From the NCBI GenBank assembly GCA_027013265.1, contig JALUXQ010000223.1, positions 1 through 5,895 of the forward strand: 5,895 bases of DNA, given 5' to 3'. Below are positions 1-5,155 of the stretch, piece by piece (position 1 is the first letter of the stretch; each line of letters starts with the position of its first letter). The notes beneath the pieces were generated by a model, which ran no database searches, had not been told where the DNA came from, and worked only from the letters and a program-made list of their open reading frames with translations. Made by a program: the position numbers and the translations under genes. Source of the DNA: Campylobacteraceae bacterium. GTDB taxonomy: Bacteria; Campylobacterota; Campylobacteria; Campylobacterales; Sulfurospirillaceae.

Positions 1-713
1 ATTATCTTTTTTAGATCCATTTTATTAAACTCTACAAAGAATTCTTTCTCAAGCTCGTTCAGGTATCTTACACCTGCTTTTAATGGCAATATGGGAAAAA
101 TTTCATTTTGCACTAAAGTACATAATTCTATCTTTTCCTTTCTTTTGCACCCATCCATAGATGTTATAAATTCAAGCATATCTGCTGCTAGTTCATCTAA
201 AAACTTTGTTTCCTCTTTCATTTGTGATAGTGCTTGGGGTAAGTTTTCAATACCTATCATGCCGTCTTCAAGCTCTTCTATATAACCATTTAATATAGTG
301 ATTGGCGTCTTTATGTCATGAGCCATAGAGATGAGTAGATTTGATAGATCCTGGTTTTTTCGTTTTAAATCTTCTATGAGATGTTTTAATTGGCTAGATA
401 AAAAGTTCATAATGTCATTTATGTCATTTATCTCCGTTATCGTATTTTGACTACTGTCTTTGATATAGTTTTCATTTTTAATATCCTCCAAGCGATTTTT
501 TATAAAATTAAACTTTCCAGAGAGGTACCCTCCTAGTATTAAACTGATAATACCTACAACAGGAGTTAAAAAAATGACCACAAATACAATCTGAACAGCC
601 ATATGAATCCCGATGGGTTTACCTATGATGATATAAGTCAAAAGCGAACTTAAAATAGATATAAAAAAACCCGCTAAAGTATAGATAATGATTAAAAAAG
701 GTTTAATTTTCAT
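1..713 (-). CDS. Sensor histidine kinase, 3' end beyond window edge
   Basis: This is the membrane sensor kinase that should phosphorylate the response regulator encoded just upstream. The frame is open from ATG at 713 to the window edge, giving 237 residues without a stop. Two hydrophobic segments (about residues 5-30 and 39-61) are joined by a loop of only about eight residues (GKPIGIHM), so there is no periplasmic sensing domain. A charged linker (63-115) follows, then the HisKA H-box SMAHDIKTPIT with phospho-acceptor His132, and a second dimerisation helix to about residue 185. The last visible residues (VEFNKMDLKKI) fit the stretch just before the N box of the ATPase domain, so the catalytic domain lies outside the window. 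The start overlaps the regulator's stop by 11 bp, which implies translational coupling. The kinase family call is secure. The stimulus cannot be read; with so little exposed sequence, it probably senses a membrane or cytoplasmic signal, or a partner protein. Confidence 0.92.
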   Translation of the reverse strand, partial: MKIKPFLIIIYTLAGFFISILSSLLTYIIIGKPIGIHMAVQIVFVVIFLTPVVGIISLILGGYLSGKFNFIKNRLEDIKNENYIKDSSQNTITEINDINDIMNFLSSQLKHLIEDLKRKNQDLSNLLISMAHDIKTPITILNGYIEELEDGMIGIENLPQALSQMKEETKFLDELAADMLEFITSMDGCKRKEKIELCTLVQNEIFPILPLKAGVRYLNELEKEFFVEFNKMDLKKI

Positions 714-1386
714 ATATTTTATACCCCATTCCTCGTACGGTTTTTATAATCTCTTTATCATAATACTCTCTAACTTTTTCTCTTATATGATAAATATGGC
801 TATTTATCCCCTGCTCATCTATTTCTCCAAGATAATTGTCATATATGATTTGAGCCAAATCTACTCTTGAAAAGACTCTGTTTTTATTGTTTATCAGCAC
901 AGATAAGATTGTATATTCACTTGGTGTAAACTCTATCTTAAACCCACCTATAAGTATCTCTTTTGCATCTTCTTTGAGAATTATATCACAAAGAGATATA
1001 TCTTTTAGGCAAGCGATTTCCTCCTTTCTCTTCAGCAGAGCTTTAATTTTTATGGCCAACTCTCTAGCAGAAAATGGCTTTGCTATATAGTCATCTATCC
1101 CGCAATCATACCCTTTTGTCTTAAATTCCATCGTATCGAGTGCACTTATCATAACAATCAAGCACTTTTTTGATTTTTTTCTTATGGTTTTGCATATCTC
1201 AAATCCATCTACATGTGGTAGCATGATGTCAAGTGTGATTAAGTCATATGAGTTTGAGGCTATTTTAGAGATAGCCTCTCTCCCATCATATGCGATATGT
1301 GTATCATAAAGGTTGTTTTCTAGCCTATTTTTTATAAACTCAACTATACTCTCTTCATCTTCTACTATCAGTATATTTTTTTTCAT
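703..1386 (-). CDS. OmpR/PhoB-family response regulator
   Basis: This is a DNA-binding response regulator of 227 residues, the usual length for the OmpR/PhoB family. The receiver domain (about 1-120) has the acidic pocket E9/D10, phospho-acceptor Asp53 (TLDIMLPHVDGFE), the switch Ser81 (MISA) and Lys103 (AKPF). The C-terminal winged helix (about 130-227) shows the FTPSEYTIL motif, the recognition-helix region INSHIYHIREKVRE and the wing VRGMGYKIYE. I chose the ATG at 1386, not the ATGs at 1416 and 1407 in the same frame, because the product then begins directly with the receiver strand MKKNILIVEDEE and a GAGGGGA ribosome site sits 7 nt upstream. Codons 2-4 contain a run of eight A. The gene is followed by the overlapping kinase gene, so the two form a two-component pair. 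It lies 136 bp downstream of the P460 cytochrome gene on the same strand and may be co-transcribed with it or driven from the gap. Confidence 0.95.
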   Translation of the reverse strand: MKKNILIVEDEESIVEFIKNRLENNLYDTHIAYDGREAISKIASNSYDLITLDIMLPHVDGFEICKTIRKKSKKCLIVMISALDTMEFKTKGYDCGIDDYIAKPFSARELAIKIKALLKRKEEIACLKDISLCDIILKEDAKEILIGGFKIEFTPSEYTILSVLINNKNRVFSRVDLAQIIYDNYLGEIDEQGINSHIYHIREKVREYYDKEIIKTVRGMGYKIYEN

Positions 1387-1398
1387 TTTACTGTCCCC

Positions 1399-1456
1399 TC
1401 TGCCCATAAATGGCATCTCTCATCTTTTCCACTCATCAAAAAAATTTATGGGCAGA
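1399..1456 (-). promoter_or_regulatory. 13-bp perfect inverted repeat in regulator leader
   Basis: The arms at 1399-1411 and 1444-1456 (TCTGCCCATAAAT / ATTTATGGGCAGA on the plus strand) are perfectly complementary and separated by 32 bp. On the minus strand the 3' arm ends in ..GCAGA and runs directly into GGGGA, so its last two bases are part of the GAGGGGA ribosome site of the response regulator. It could be an RNA hairpin limiting translation or a pair of operator half-sites. A related core (AGCCCAT on the minus strand) recurs at about 1511-1517. The pairing is seen directly; the function is inferred. Confidence 0.5.
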
Positions 1457-1472
1457 TTCCTCGCACTATTGC

Positions 1473-1506
1473 ATAAGAGGTTTGTTTAGCTTATCTAAAC
1501 TCTTAT
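1473..1506 (-). other. Bulged hairpin downstream of the P460 cytochrome gene
   Basis: ATAAGA (1473-1478) pairs with TCTTAT (1501-1506), and GTTTAG (1484-1489) pairs with CTAAAC (1495-1500) around the 5-nt loop CTTAT. A 5-nt bulge (1479-1483) lies on one side. It starts 17 bp after the cytochrome stop codon. No T run follows the stem on the minus strand, so it does not meet the form of an intrinsic terminator. It could be a weak terminator, a 3'-end processing or stabilising structure, or part of the regulator's promoter region. Confidence 0.4.
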
Positions 1507-1522
1507 AAAAATGGGCTATTTT

Positions 1523-2053
1523 TTAAAACATCCTTTGAAATTTTGTGAATAGTGCATCATTTGACTTTACACTCGCATGACAAGCTACACAGCTTTTAGG
1601 ATCTCCGCCCCATGCTTTGTAACTTCCATTTTTTTTGACAAATCTTGCATATCCCCAGCCATCGCTCTCTTTGTGTTTTGTGGCATCTTTTATCATGTAT
1701 TCAACTCTTTGGATTTTATCCGCTTCAAGAGCTGATGGAAATGAAGCCATATCATTTACACTCCATCCGATCTTCACCACTTTACTTCCGTTTGGCATAA
1801 CTTTTGCCTTGGCTCTTAGAGCATTGTATGCGACTGGATTTGCGAGTATGTATCTTATCTCATTTTTATCTTTTCTGAAGTGGGTAGCAACTATTTTATA
1901 GCTTTTATAACCCTCTATATCTTTAAAATTAAGACCCGTATTTTTCATCGTTAAATTAGGAACTTTTGTATTATCACTAAGATAAACATCCGCTCCAAAA
2001 AGTGTTGCGGTACTAAGAACAACTGCTGCCAACGCTATACTAATTTTTTTCAT
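1523..2053 (-). CDS. Periplasmic cytochrome c of the P460 family
   Basis: The product has 176 residues. An N-terminal signal peptide (KK, then a hydrophobic core to about residue 20, ending TLFGA) predicts export to the periplasm. A single haem c site, CVACH (Cys155, Cys158, His159), lies close to the C terminus. It is preceded by WGYARF (133-138) and followed by a segment ending DALFTKF. This order is typical of the cytochrome P460 / cytochrome c'-beta family, in which the haem site is C-terminal and the rest is a beta fold. Known members oxidise hydroxylamine (with a Lys-haem crosslink) or bind NO. I cannot tell from sequence alone whether a crosslinking Lys is in place, so the reaction is open. 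The ATG at 2053 has an AAGGAGA ribosome site 5-6 nt upstream. The gene is divergent from bcp and precedes the two-component genes on the same strand. A generic monohaem cytochrome is the alternative reading. Confidence 0.85.
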   Translation of the reverse strand: MKKISIALAAVVLSTATLFGADVYLSDNTKVPNLTMKNTGLNFKDIEGYKSYKIVATHFRKDKNEIRYILANPVAYNALRAKAKVMPNGSKVVKIGWSVNDMASFPSALEADKIQRVEYMIKDATKHKESDGWGYARFVKKNGSYKAWGGDPKSCVACHASVKSNDALFTKFQRMF

Positions 2054-2083
2054 CTTTTCTCCTTGAAATTGATTTGTAGAGAA

Positions 2084-2089
2084 ATTATA
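2084..2089 (-). promoter_or_regulatory. -10 box of the P460 cytochrome promoter
   Basis: The minus strand reads TATAAT, a perfect sigma70-type -10 hexamer, which would place the transcript start near 2077 and leave a leader of about 24 nt with the AAGGAGA ribosome site. The expected -35 position (2107-2112, ATGGAA) is not consensus and lies inside a small palindrome at 2100-2112. Confidence 0.6.
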
Positions 2090-2099
2090 ATAGGTGTTT

Positions 2100-2112
2100 A
2101 TGGAGATTCCAT
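2100..2112. promoter_or_regulatory. Small palindrome between divergent promoters
   Basis: ATGGA-GAT-TCCAT is a perfect 5-3-5 inverted repeat in the divergent cytochrome/bcp promoter region. It covers the expected -35 position of the cytochrome promoter and lies about 30 bp upstream of the bcp -10 box. A repeat this short can arise by chance, so its role as an operator is only a possibility. Confidence 0.25.
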
Positions 2113-2139
2113 GAATATGGCTAAATATTTATATTATAT

Positions 2140-2148
2140 TGCTATAAT
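2140..2148 (+). promoter_or_regulatory. Extended -10 promoter of bcp
   Basis: TGCTATAAT is a perfect extended -10 element (TGn plus TATAAT). Transcription would start near 2155, leaving a short leader with an A run and the AAAGGA ribosome site. The -35 position (2120-2125, GCTAAA) is poor, as is common for extended -10 promoters. Confidence 0.65.
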
Positions 2149-2170
2149 TTCAACAAAAAAAGGAAAATAT

Positions 2171-2644
2171 ATGTTAGAGATTAACCAAAAAGCACCAGAG
2201 TTTTGCTTGCCAAACCAAGATGATATCGAGATTTGCCTGAGAGATTTAAGTGGGAAGTGGATAGTTTTATACTTCTATCCAAAAGATAACACTCCAGGAT
2301 GTACTGTTGAAGCTTGTGAATTTACCTCTGCCTTGCCCGAGTTTGAAGACTTGAATGCTGTTATTTTAGGCATTAGCCCTGATAGTTCTAAAAAGCATAG
2401 GAATTTTATTGAAAAAAAAGGTTTACAAATCACACTTTTGGCTGATGAGGATAAAAAAGTTTTAGAAAGCTATGAAGTGTGGCAACTCAAAAAAATGTAT
2501 GGAAGAGAGTATATGGGAGTAGTTCGTTCAACTTTTATAATCTCGCCAAACCAAGATATTAAAGCAGTTTGGAAAAAGGTAAAGGTGAAAGGGCATGTTG
2601 AAGCCGTAAAAGAGAAGTTAAAAGAATTGCAAGCTGAGTTATAA
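2171..2644 (+). CDS. bcp: Thioredoxin-dependent thiol peroxidase (Bcp/PrxQ peroxiredoxin)
   Basis: This cytoplasmic peroxiredoxin of 157 residues reduces hydrogen peroxide and organic hydroperoxides with thioredoxin as the electron donor. The thioredoxin fold is seen from KAPEFCLPNQ onwards. The active-site segment YFYPKDNTPGCT carries the peroxidatic Cys44 with Thr41. Cys49 five residues later (CTVEAC) is the resolving Cys typical of the atypical 2-Cys PrxQ group. Arg119 (VVRSTFII) completes the catalytic triad. The length matches E. coli Bcp (156 residues). The frame can be extended upstream to a TTG at 2063, but the ATG at 2171 is preferred: it has AAAGGA 7 nt upstream, the family fold begins immediately after it, and the promoter at 2140-2148 lies within the extension. 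The gene stands alone on the plus strand, divergent from the P460 cytochrome. Its stop shares the palindrome TTATAA with the stop of znuB. Confidence 0.96.
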   Translation: MLEINQKAPEFCLPNQDDIEICLRDLSGKWIVLYFYPKDNTPGCTVEACEFTSALPEFEDLNAVILGISPDSSKKHRNFIEKKGLQITLLADEDKKVLESYEVWQLKKMYGREYMGVVRSTFIISPNQDIKAVWKKVKVKGHVEAVKEKLKELQAEL

Positions 2645-3442
2645 AAATCTACTCTTTTTCGCAAACAAACTAAACATAAATATTAGTAATGCCATGATAA
2701 CGATAGTTGCACCACTTGGAATAGATATATAAAAAGAGACGATCAAGCCCAAAATGACAGAACCAATAGAGAATAAGATAGCCAACATTGCTGTCTTGAA
2801 AAAACTTTTTCCATATTGTATTGCTGATATAACAGGGATTATCATCAATGCCCCTATAAGTAGTGCCCCAACAATTTTAATAGATAAACCTATAGTTATA
2901 GCAACTAAAGACACTAGCATATAGTTCAAAGAACTAGTATTTACCCCTGTTGTAAAAGCTACATCTTCATCAAAAGCTACAAACAGTAACTTTTGATAAA
3001 AGTTTGCGATCAATATTAGACTTAAAATACCAAAAGAGGAGATGATGTAAATATCTTTGTTATTTACTGCTATAATAGAGCCAAATAGATAATTGAAAAG
3101 TGATGCGTTAAATGAGTGCGATAAAGATATAATAATAATAGCCAAAGAGAGTGAGCCTGTTAAAAATATAGCCAAAAGAGAGTCTGAGTATATATCATAA
3201 TTTCTTCTCAAATACTCTATGAACCAAGAGATTATAACTGCCGTAAAAAGAGCACTCCAAGTTGTAGAAATACTAAATAAAAATCCAAAAGCTACACCTA
3301 AGAGAGAAATATGAGCTAATGTATCCGAAAGCATGGAGTATCTTCTAACCACCACAAACATGCCTAAAGATGAAGCCAATATAGCTATAAAAATACCGGA
3401 TATAAACGCCCTAATCATAAAATCATAATGTAATATTTCCAT
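2639..3442 (-). CDS. znuB: Metal ABC transporter permease, ABC-3 family (ZnuB)
   Basis: This inner-membrane permease of 267 residues is the channel of the zinc (possibly manganese) importer. About eight or nine hydrophobic helices cover the whole protein. ABC-3 family signatures are present: RRYSMLSDTLAHISLLG (33-49), the cytoplasmic FDEDVAFTTG (157-166), VGALLIGALMIIP (191-203) and IPSGATIVI (241-249). The frame could start 54 nt earlier, inside znuC. The ATG at 3442 is preferred because GAGG lies 5 nt upstream, overlapping the znuC stop, and the family N terminus starts there. It is the last gene of znuA-znuC-znuB, 7 nt after znuC. Its stop codon overlaps that of the convergent bcp, leaving no room for a terminator between them, so transcription must end inside bcp or beyond. 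The choice between zinc and manganese cannot be made from the permease. Confidence 0.94.
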   Translation of the reverse strand: MEILHYDFMIRAFISGIFIAILASSLGMFVVVRRYSMLSDTLAHISLLGVAFGFLFSISTTWSALFTAVIISWFIEYLRRNYDIYSDSLLAIFLTGSLSLAIIIISLSHSFNASLFNYLFGSIIAVNNKDIYIISSFGILSLILIANFYQKLLFVAFDEDVAFTTGVNTSSLNYMLVSLVAITIGLSIKIVGALLIGALMIIPVISAIQYGKSFFKTAMLAILFSIGSVILGLIVSFYISIPSGATIVIMALLIFMFSLFAKKSRFL

Positions 3443-3449
3443 GTATGCC

Positions 3450-4199
3450 TCAATGTCTATGATGCACCACATGTGCATCGATACCATATAAATCACTCAT
3501 AGTGCTGCACTGCAATACTTCATTTTTGTTCTTATAGGATAGCAAGGAACGGTTAATGCAGAGCACACTAGTTACATCATCAACAATTACTTCTAAATCG
3601 TGAGTGGCAAAGAGTATTGTAATATTGTCTTTTTGATTTAACTCTTTTAAAAAATCGTAAAATATTTTTTGTGAATTGGTGTCAACACCTGTGTTGGGCT
3701 CATCTAATATCAAGATGTCAGGCTTGCTTATAAGAGCTCTAGCTATCATAACTCGTTGACGCTGACCCCCCGAGAGTTGAGATATAAGCCTGTTTTTCAA
3801 ATCAGTTATACCTACTTTATCCATGATAAACCCTATATATTCTCTATCTTCCTTTCCTATAGAGCTAAAAAGTGAGCTTTTATGGGCAAATCCAAGTTTT
3901 ATAACTTCATAAACTGTAATAGGAAAACTTGAGTCATTTTTTGTAACACCTTGTGGAACATATCCTATTTTAGAGTTATTTTTAAAGCTTGTTCGATCAC
4001 TGCTAAAAAGCTTTACTTCTCCGCTTGTTGGAGTGATAAGTCCTAAAATCAGTCTTATAAGGGTGCTTTTACCACCACCGTTTGGACCAATTATGGCAAT
4101 ATAGTCACCCCTTTTTATATTAAACGAAATATTTTCTATGTATGTTTTATAGTTTAGATTTTTAATTTCTATTACATCATCAATCAATTTTACTGACAA
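3450..4199 (-). CDS. znuC: Metal ABC transporter ATP-binding protein (ZnuC)
   Basis: This is the ATPase that drives the ZnuB permease at the inner face of the membrane; it has 249 residues. All nucleotide-site motifs are intact: Walker A GPNGGGKST (38-46, Lys44), Q-loop Gln83 (VPQG), signature LSGGQRQRV (142-150), Walker B ILILDEP (162-168, Glu167) and H-loop His200 (ATHD). The C terminus ends HVVHHRH, with four His in seven residues, which fits a metal-handling tail; a role in zinc sensing or buffering is inference. The start codon is TTG at 4199, with AAGGG 7 nt upstream. There is no in-frame ATG near the N terminus, and the only other early choice is TTG at codon 5. The start overlaps the end of znuA by 10 bp, implying coupled translation. 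Confidence 0.94.
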   Translation of the reverse strand: MSVKLIDDVIEIKNLNYKTYIENISFNIKRGDYIAIIGPNGGGKSTLIRLILGLITPTSGEVKLFSSDRTSFKNNSKIGYVPQGVTKNDSSFPITVYEVIKLGFAHKSSLFSSIGKEDREYIGFIMDKVGITDLKNRLISQLSGGQRQRVMIARALISKPDILILDEPNTGVDTNSQKIFYDFLKELNQKDNITILFATHDLEVIVDDVTSVLCINRSLLSYKNKNEVLQCSTMSDLYGIDAHVVHHRH

Positions 4200-5053
4200 T
4201 CCATCGCCCTTTTTAGTTTTACTAGATTTTTTCTCATTATATCCAAAAACTTTACATGCTCTCGATAAGCTTCTTTAGATATATTCCCAATTGGGCTTAG
4301 CTCCTCACTATTTACGCCAGCCTCTTTGGCGATAGTTTTAGAAAGCTTATCATTTGCAAACTCTTCAAAAAATACTGTATGGATATTTTCTTTTTTTGTG
4401 ATATTAATAAGTTGTGCAATTTGCTTGGCAGATGGCTGTTCATCTGGTGACATACCTGCAATATGATATTGCTTGATATTATAGTCATCACCGAGATAGC
4501 CAAAAGCATCATGATTTACAATAACTTTTTTATTTTTACAACTCCTTAAAGTTGCATATTCATTTTGTATAGCTTTTATTTTTTTTATATAATTTTTTGC
4601 GTTCTTTCTATATATATCGCTATTTTTTGCATCTTTTTCTATAAGAAGATCCTCTACCTCACTGACCATCCTTATATAGTTATCAAAACTCAACCAATAG
4701 TGTGGATCAAAAGCTTTACCTTCTTTAAATGATGTATGTTTTTTAATTGCAACATGCTTGCTCATATCTATTGTGATTTTTTCTAAATGATTTGCTTTTA
4801 CTATCTTATTCGCCCAAGGCTCCATAACAGAACTACTTATTATAAATAAATCACTCCCTAATAGTGTTACTATATTTTGAGGTGTTGGCTCAAATGCATG
4901 TGGTTCAGTGCCAAAAGGTATCAGGTTATTTAGCTTGACTTTATCTTTTCCAACCTCTTGCACTACGCTATATAATGGGTATATTGTGGTAGTCACTATA
5001 ACTTTTGCGTAAATGCTGTTCACTAGTAGTAAAAATGTAAATAATTTTTTCAA
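4190..5053 (-). CDS. znuA: Periplasmic metal-binding protein of ABC importer (ZnuA)
   Basis: This is a cluster A-I solute-binding protein of 287 residues that captures Zn (or Mn) in the periplasm and hands it to ZnuBC. A short signal peptide (KKLFTFLLLVNSIYA) is followed by the family start VIVTTTIYPLYSVVQEVG. The three His ligands are visible: His52 (TEPHAFEP), His118 (DPHYWLS) and His181 (VNHDAFGYL). At the position where manganese-type members usually have Asp as the fourth ligand, the sequence is LSPIGNI, with Ser253. The His-rich loop of classic ZnuA proteins is nearly absent (only His100 and His106 before His118). The start is TTG at 5053. An in-frame stop lies four codons upstream and no ATG is near, so this start is well constrained; AAGGG lies just before it. 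It is the first gene of the importer operon and overlaps znuC by 10 bp. The metal is probably zinc. Confidence 0.94.
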   Translation of the reverse strand: MKKLFTFLLLVNSIYAKVIVTTTIYPLYSVVQEVGKDKVKLNNLIPFGTEPHAFEPTPQNIVTLLGSDLFIISSSVMEPWANKIVKANHLEKITIDMSKHVAIKKHTSFKEGKAFDPHYWLSFDNYIRMVSEVEDLLIEKDAKNSDIYRKNAKNYIKKIKAIQNEYATLRSCKNKKVIVNHDAFGYLGDDYNIKQYHIAGMSPDEQPSAKQIAQLINITKKENIHTVFFEEFANDKLSKTIAKEAGVNSEELSPIGNISKEAYREHVKFLDIMRKNLVKLKRAMDCQ

Positions 5054-5082
5054 CCCTTCCCTTTAATACAATGAAGTCGCAT
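5050..5082 (-). other. Possible 10-codon upstream reading frame before znuA
   Basis: ATG at 5082 opens a frame (MRLHCIKGKG) whose TGA stop overlaps the TTG start of znuA. It could couple ribosomes onto the weak TTG start. No ribosome binding site is visible before its ATG, so it is probably not translated on its own. Confidence 0.15.
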
Positions 5083-5101
5083 TTGTTTTGACAAAATTGT
5101 A

Positions 5102-5116
5102 ATATTATTTATTTTA
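5102..5116 (-). promoter_or_regulatory. Likely -10 region of the znuACB promoter
   Basis: The minus strand carries TAAAAT (5116-5111) and, slightly downstream, TAATAT (5107-5102), each one mismatch or so from TATAAT. Either would give a leader of about 40-50 nt before znuA. In both cases the -35 position falls in the 18-bp palindrome at 5125-5142. The stretch is also AT-rich and includes the palindrome TAATATTA (5100-5107), which resembles a partial Fur-family site. Which hexamer is used cannot be decided by eye. Confidence 0.45.
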
Positions 5117-5124
5117 AATGCAAC

Positions 5125-5142
5125 TTAGCTGTATTTAGCTAA
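5125..5142. promoter_or_regulatory. 18-bp perfect palindrome upstream of znuA, candidate operator
   Basis: TTAGCT-GTATTT-AGCTAA has perfect 6-bp arms around a 6-bp spacer. It sits in the 102-bp gap between the DUF748 gene and znuA, over the expected -35 site of znuA. That position suits a repressor such as a Zur/Fur-type regulator. No T run follows it on the minus strand, so it does not look like a terminator of the upstream gene. The regulator's identity is inference. Confidence 0.4.
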
Positions 5143-5155
5143 CAAAAACAAACTC

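Noticed and set aside
1508..1522. AAAAAT-GGGCT-ATTTTT as an intrinsic terminator of the cytochrome gene
   Set aside because: The stem is purely A-T, so it would be very unstable; it is just A-rich and T-rich flanks of a short GC block.
1635..1901. Plus-strand open frame of 88 codons
   Set aside because: It is antisense to the P460 cytochrome gene, whose signal peptide, CxxCH motif and ribosome site are clear. It shows no domain of its own.
2063..2170. 36-residue N-terminal extension of Bcp from a TTG
   Set aside because: The extension overlaps the promoter and has no family match. The ATG at 2171 has a ribosome site and gives the standard length.
4312..4512. Second minus-strand frame inside znuA
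   Set aside because: It is an out-of-frame shadow of znuA; the znuA frame carries the metal ligands and is intact.
5125..5142. Reading the palindrome as a terminator of the DUF748 gene
   Set aside because: The arms are only 6 bp and AT-rich, and no T run follows on the minus strand.
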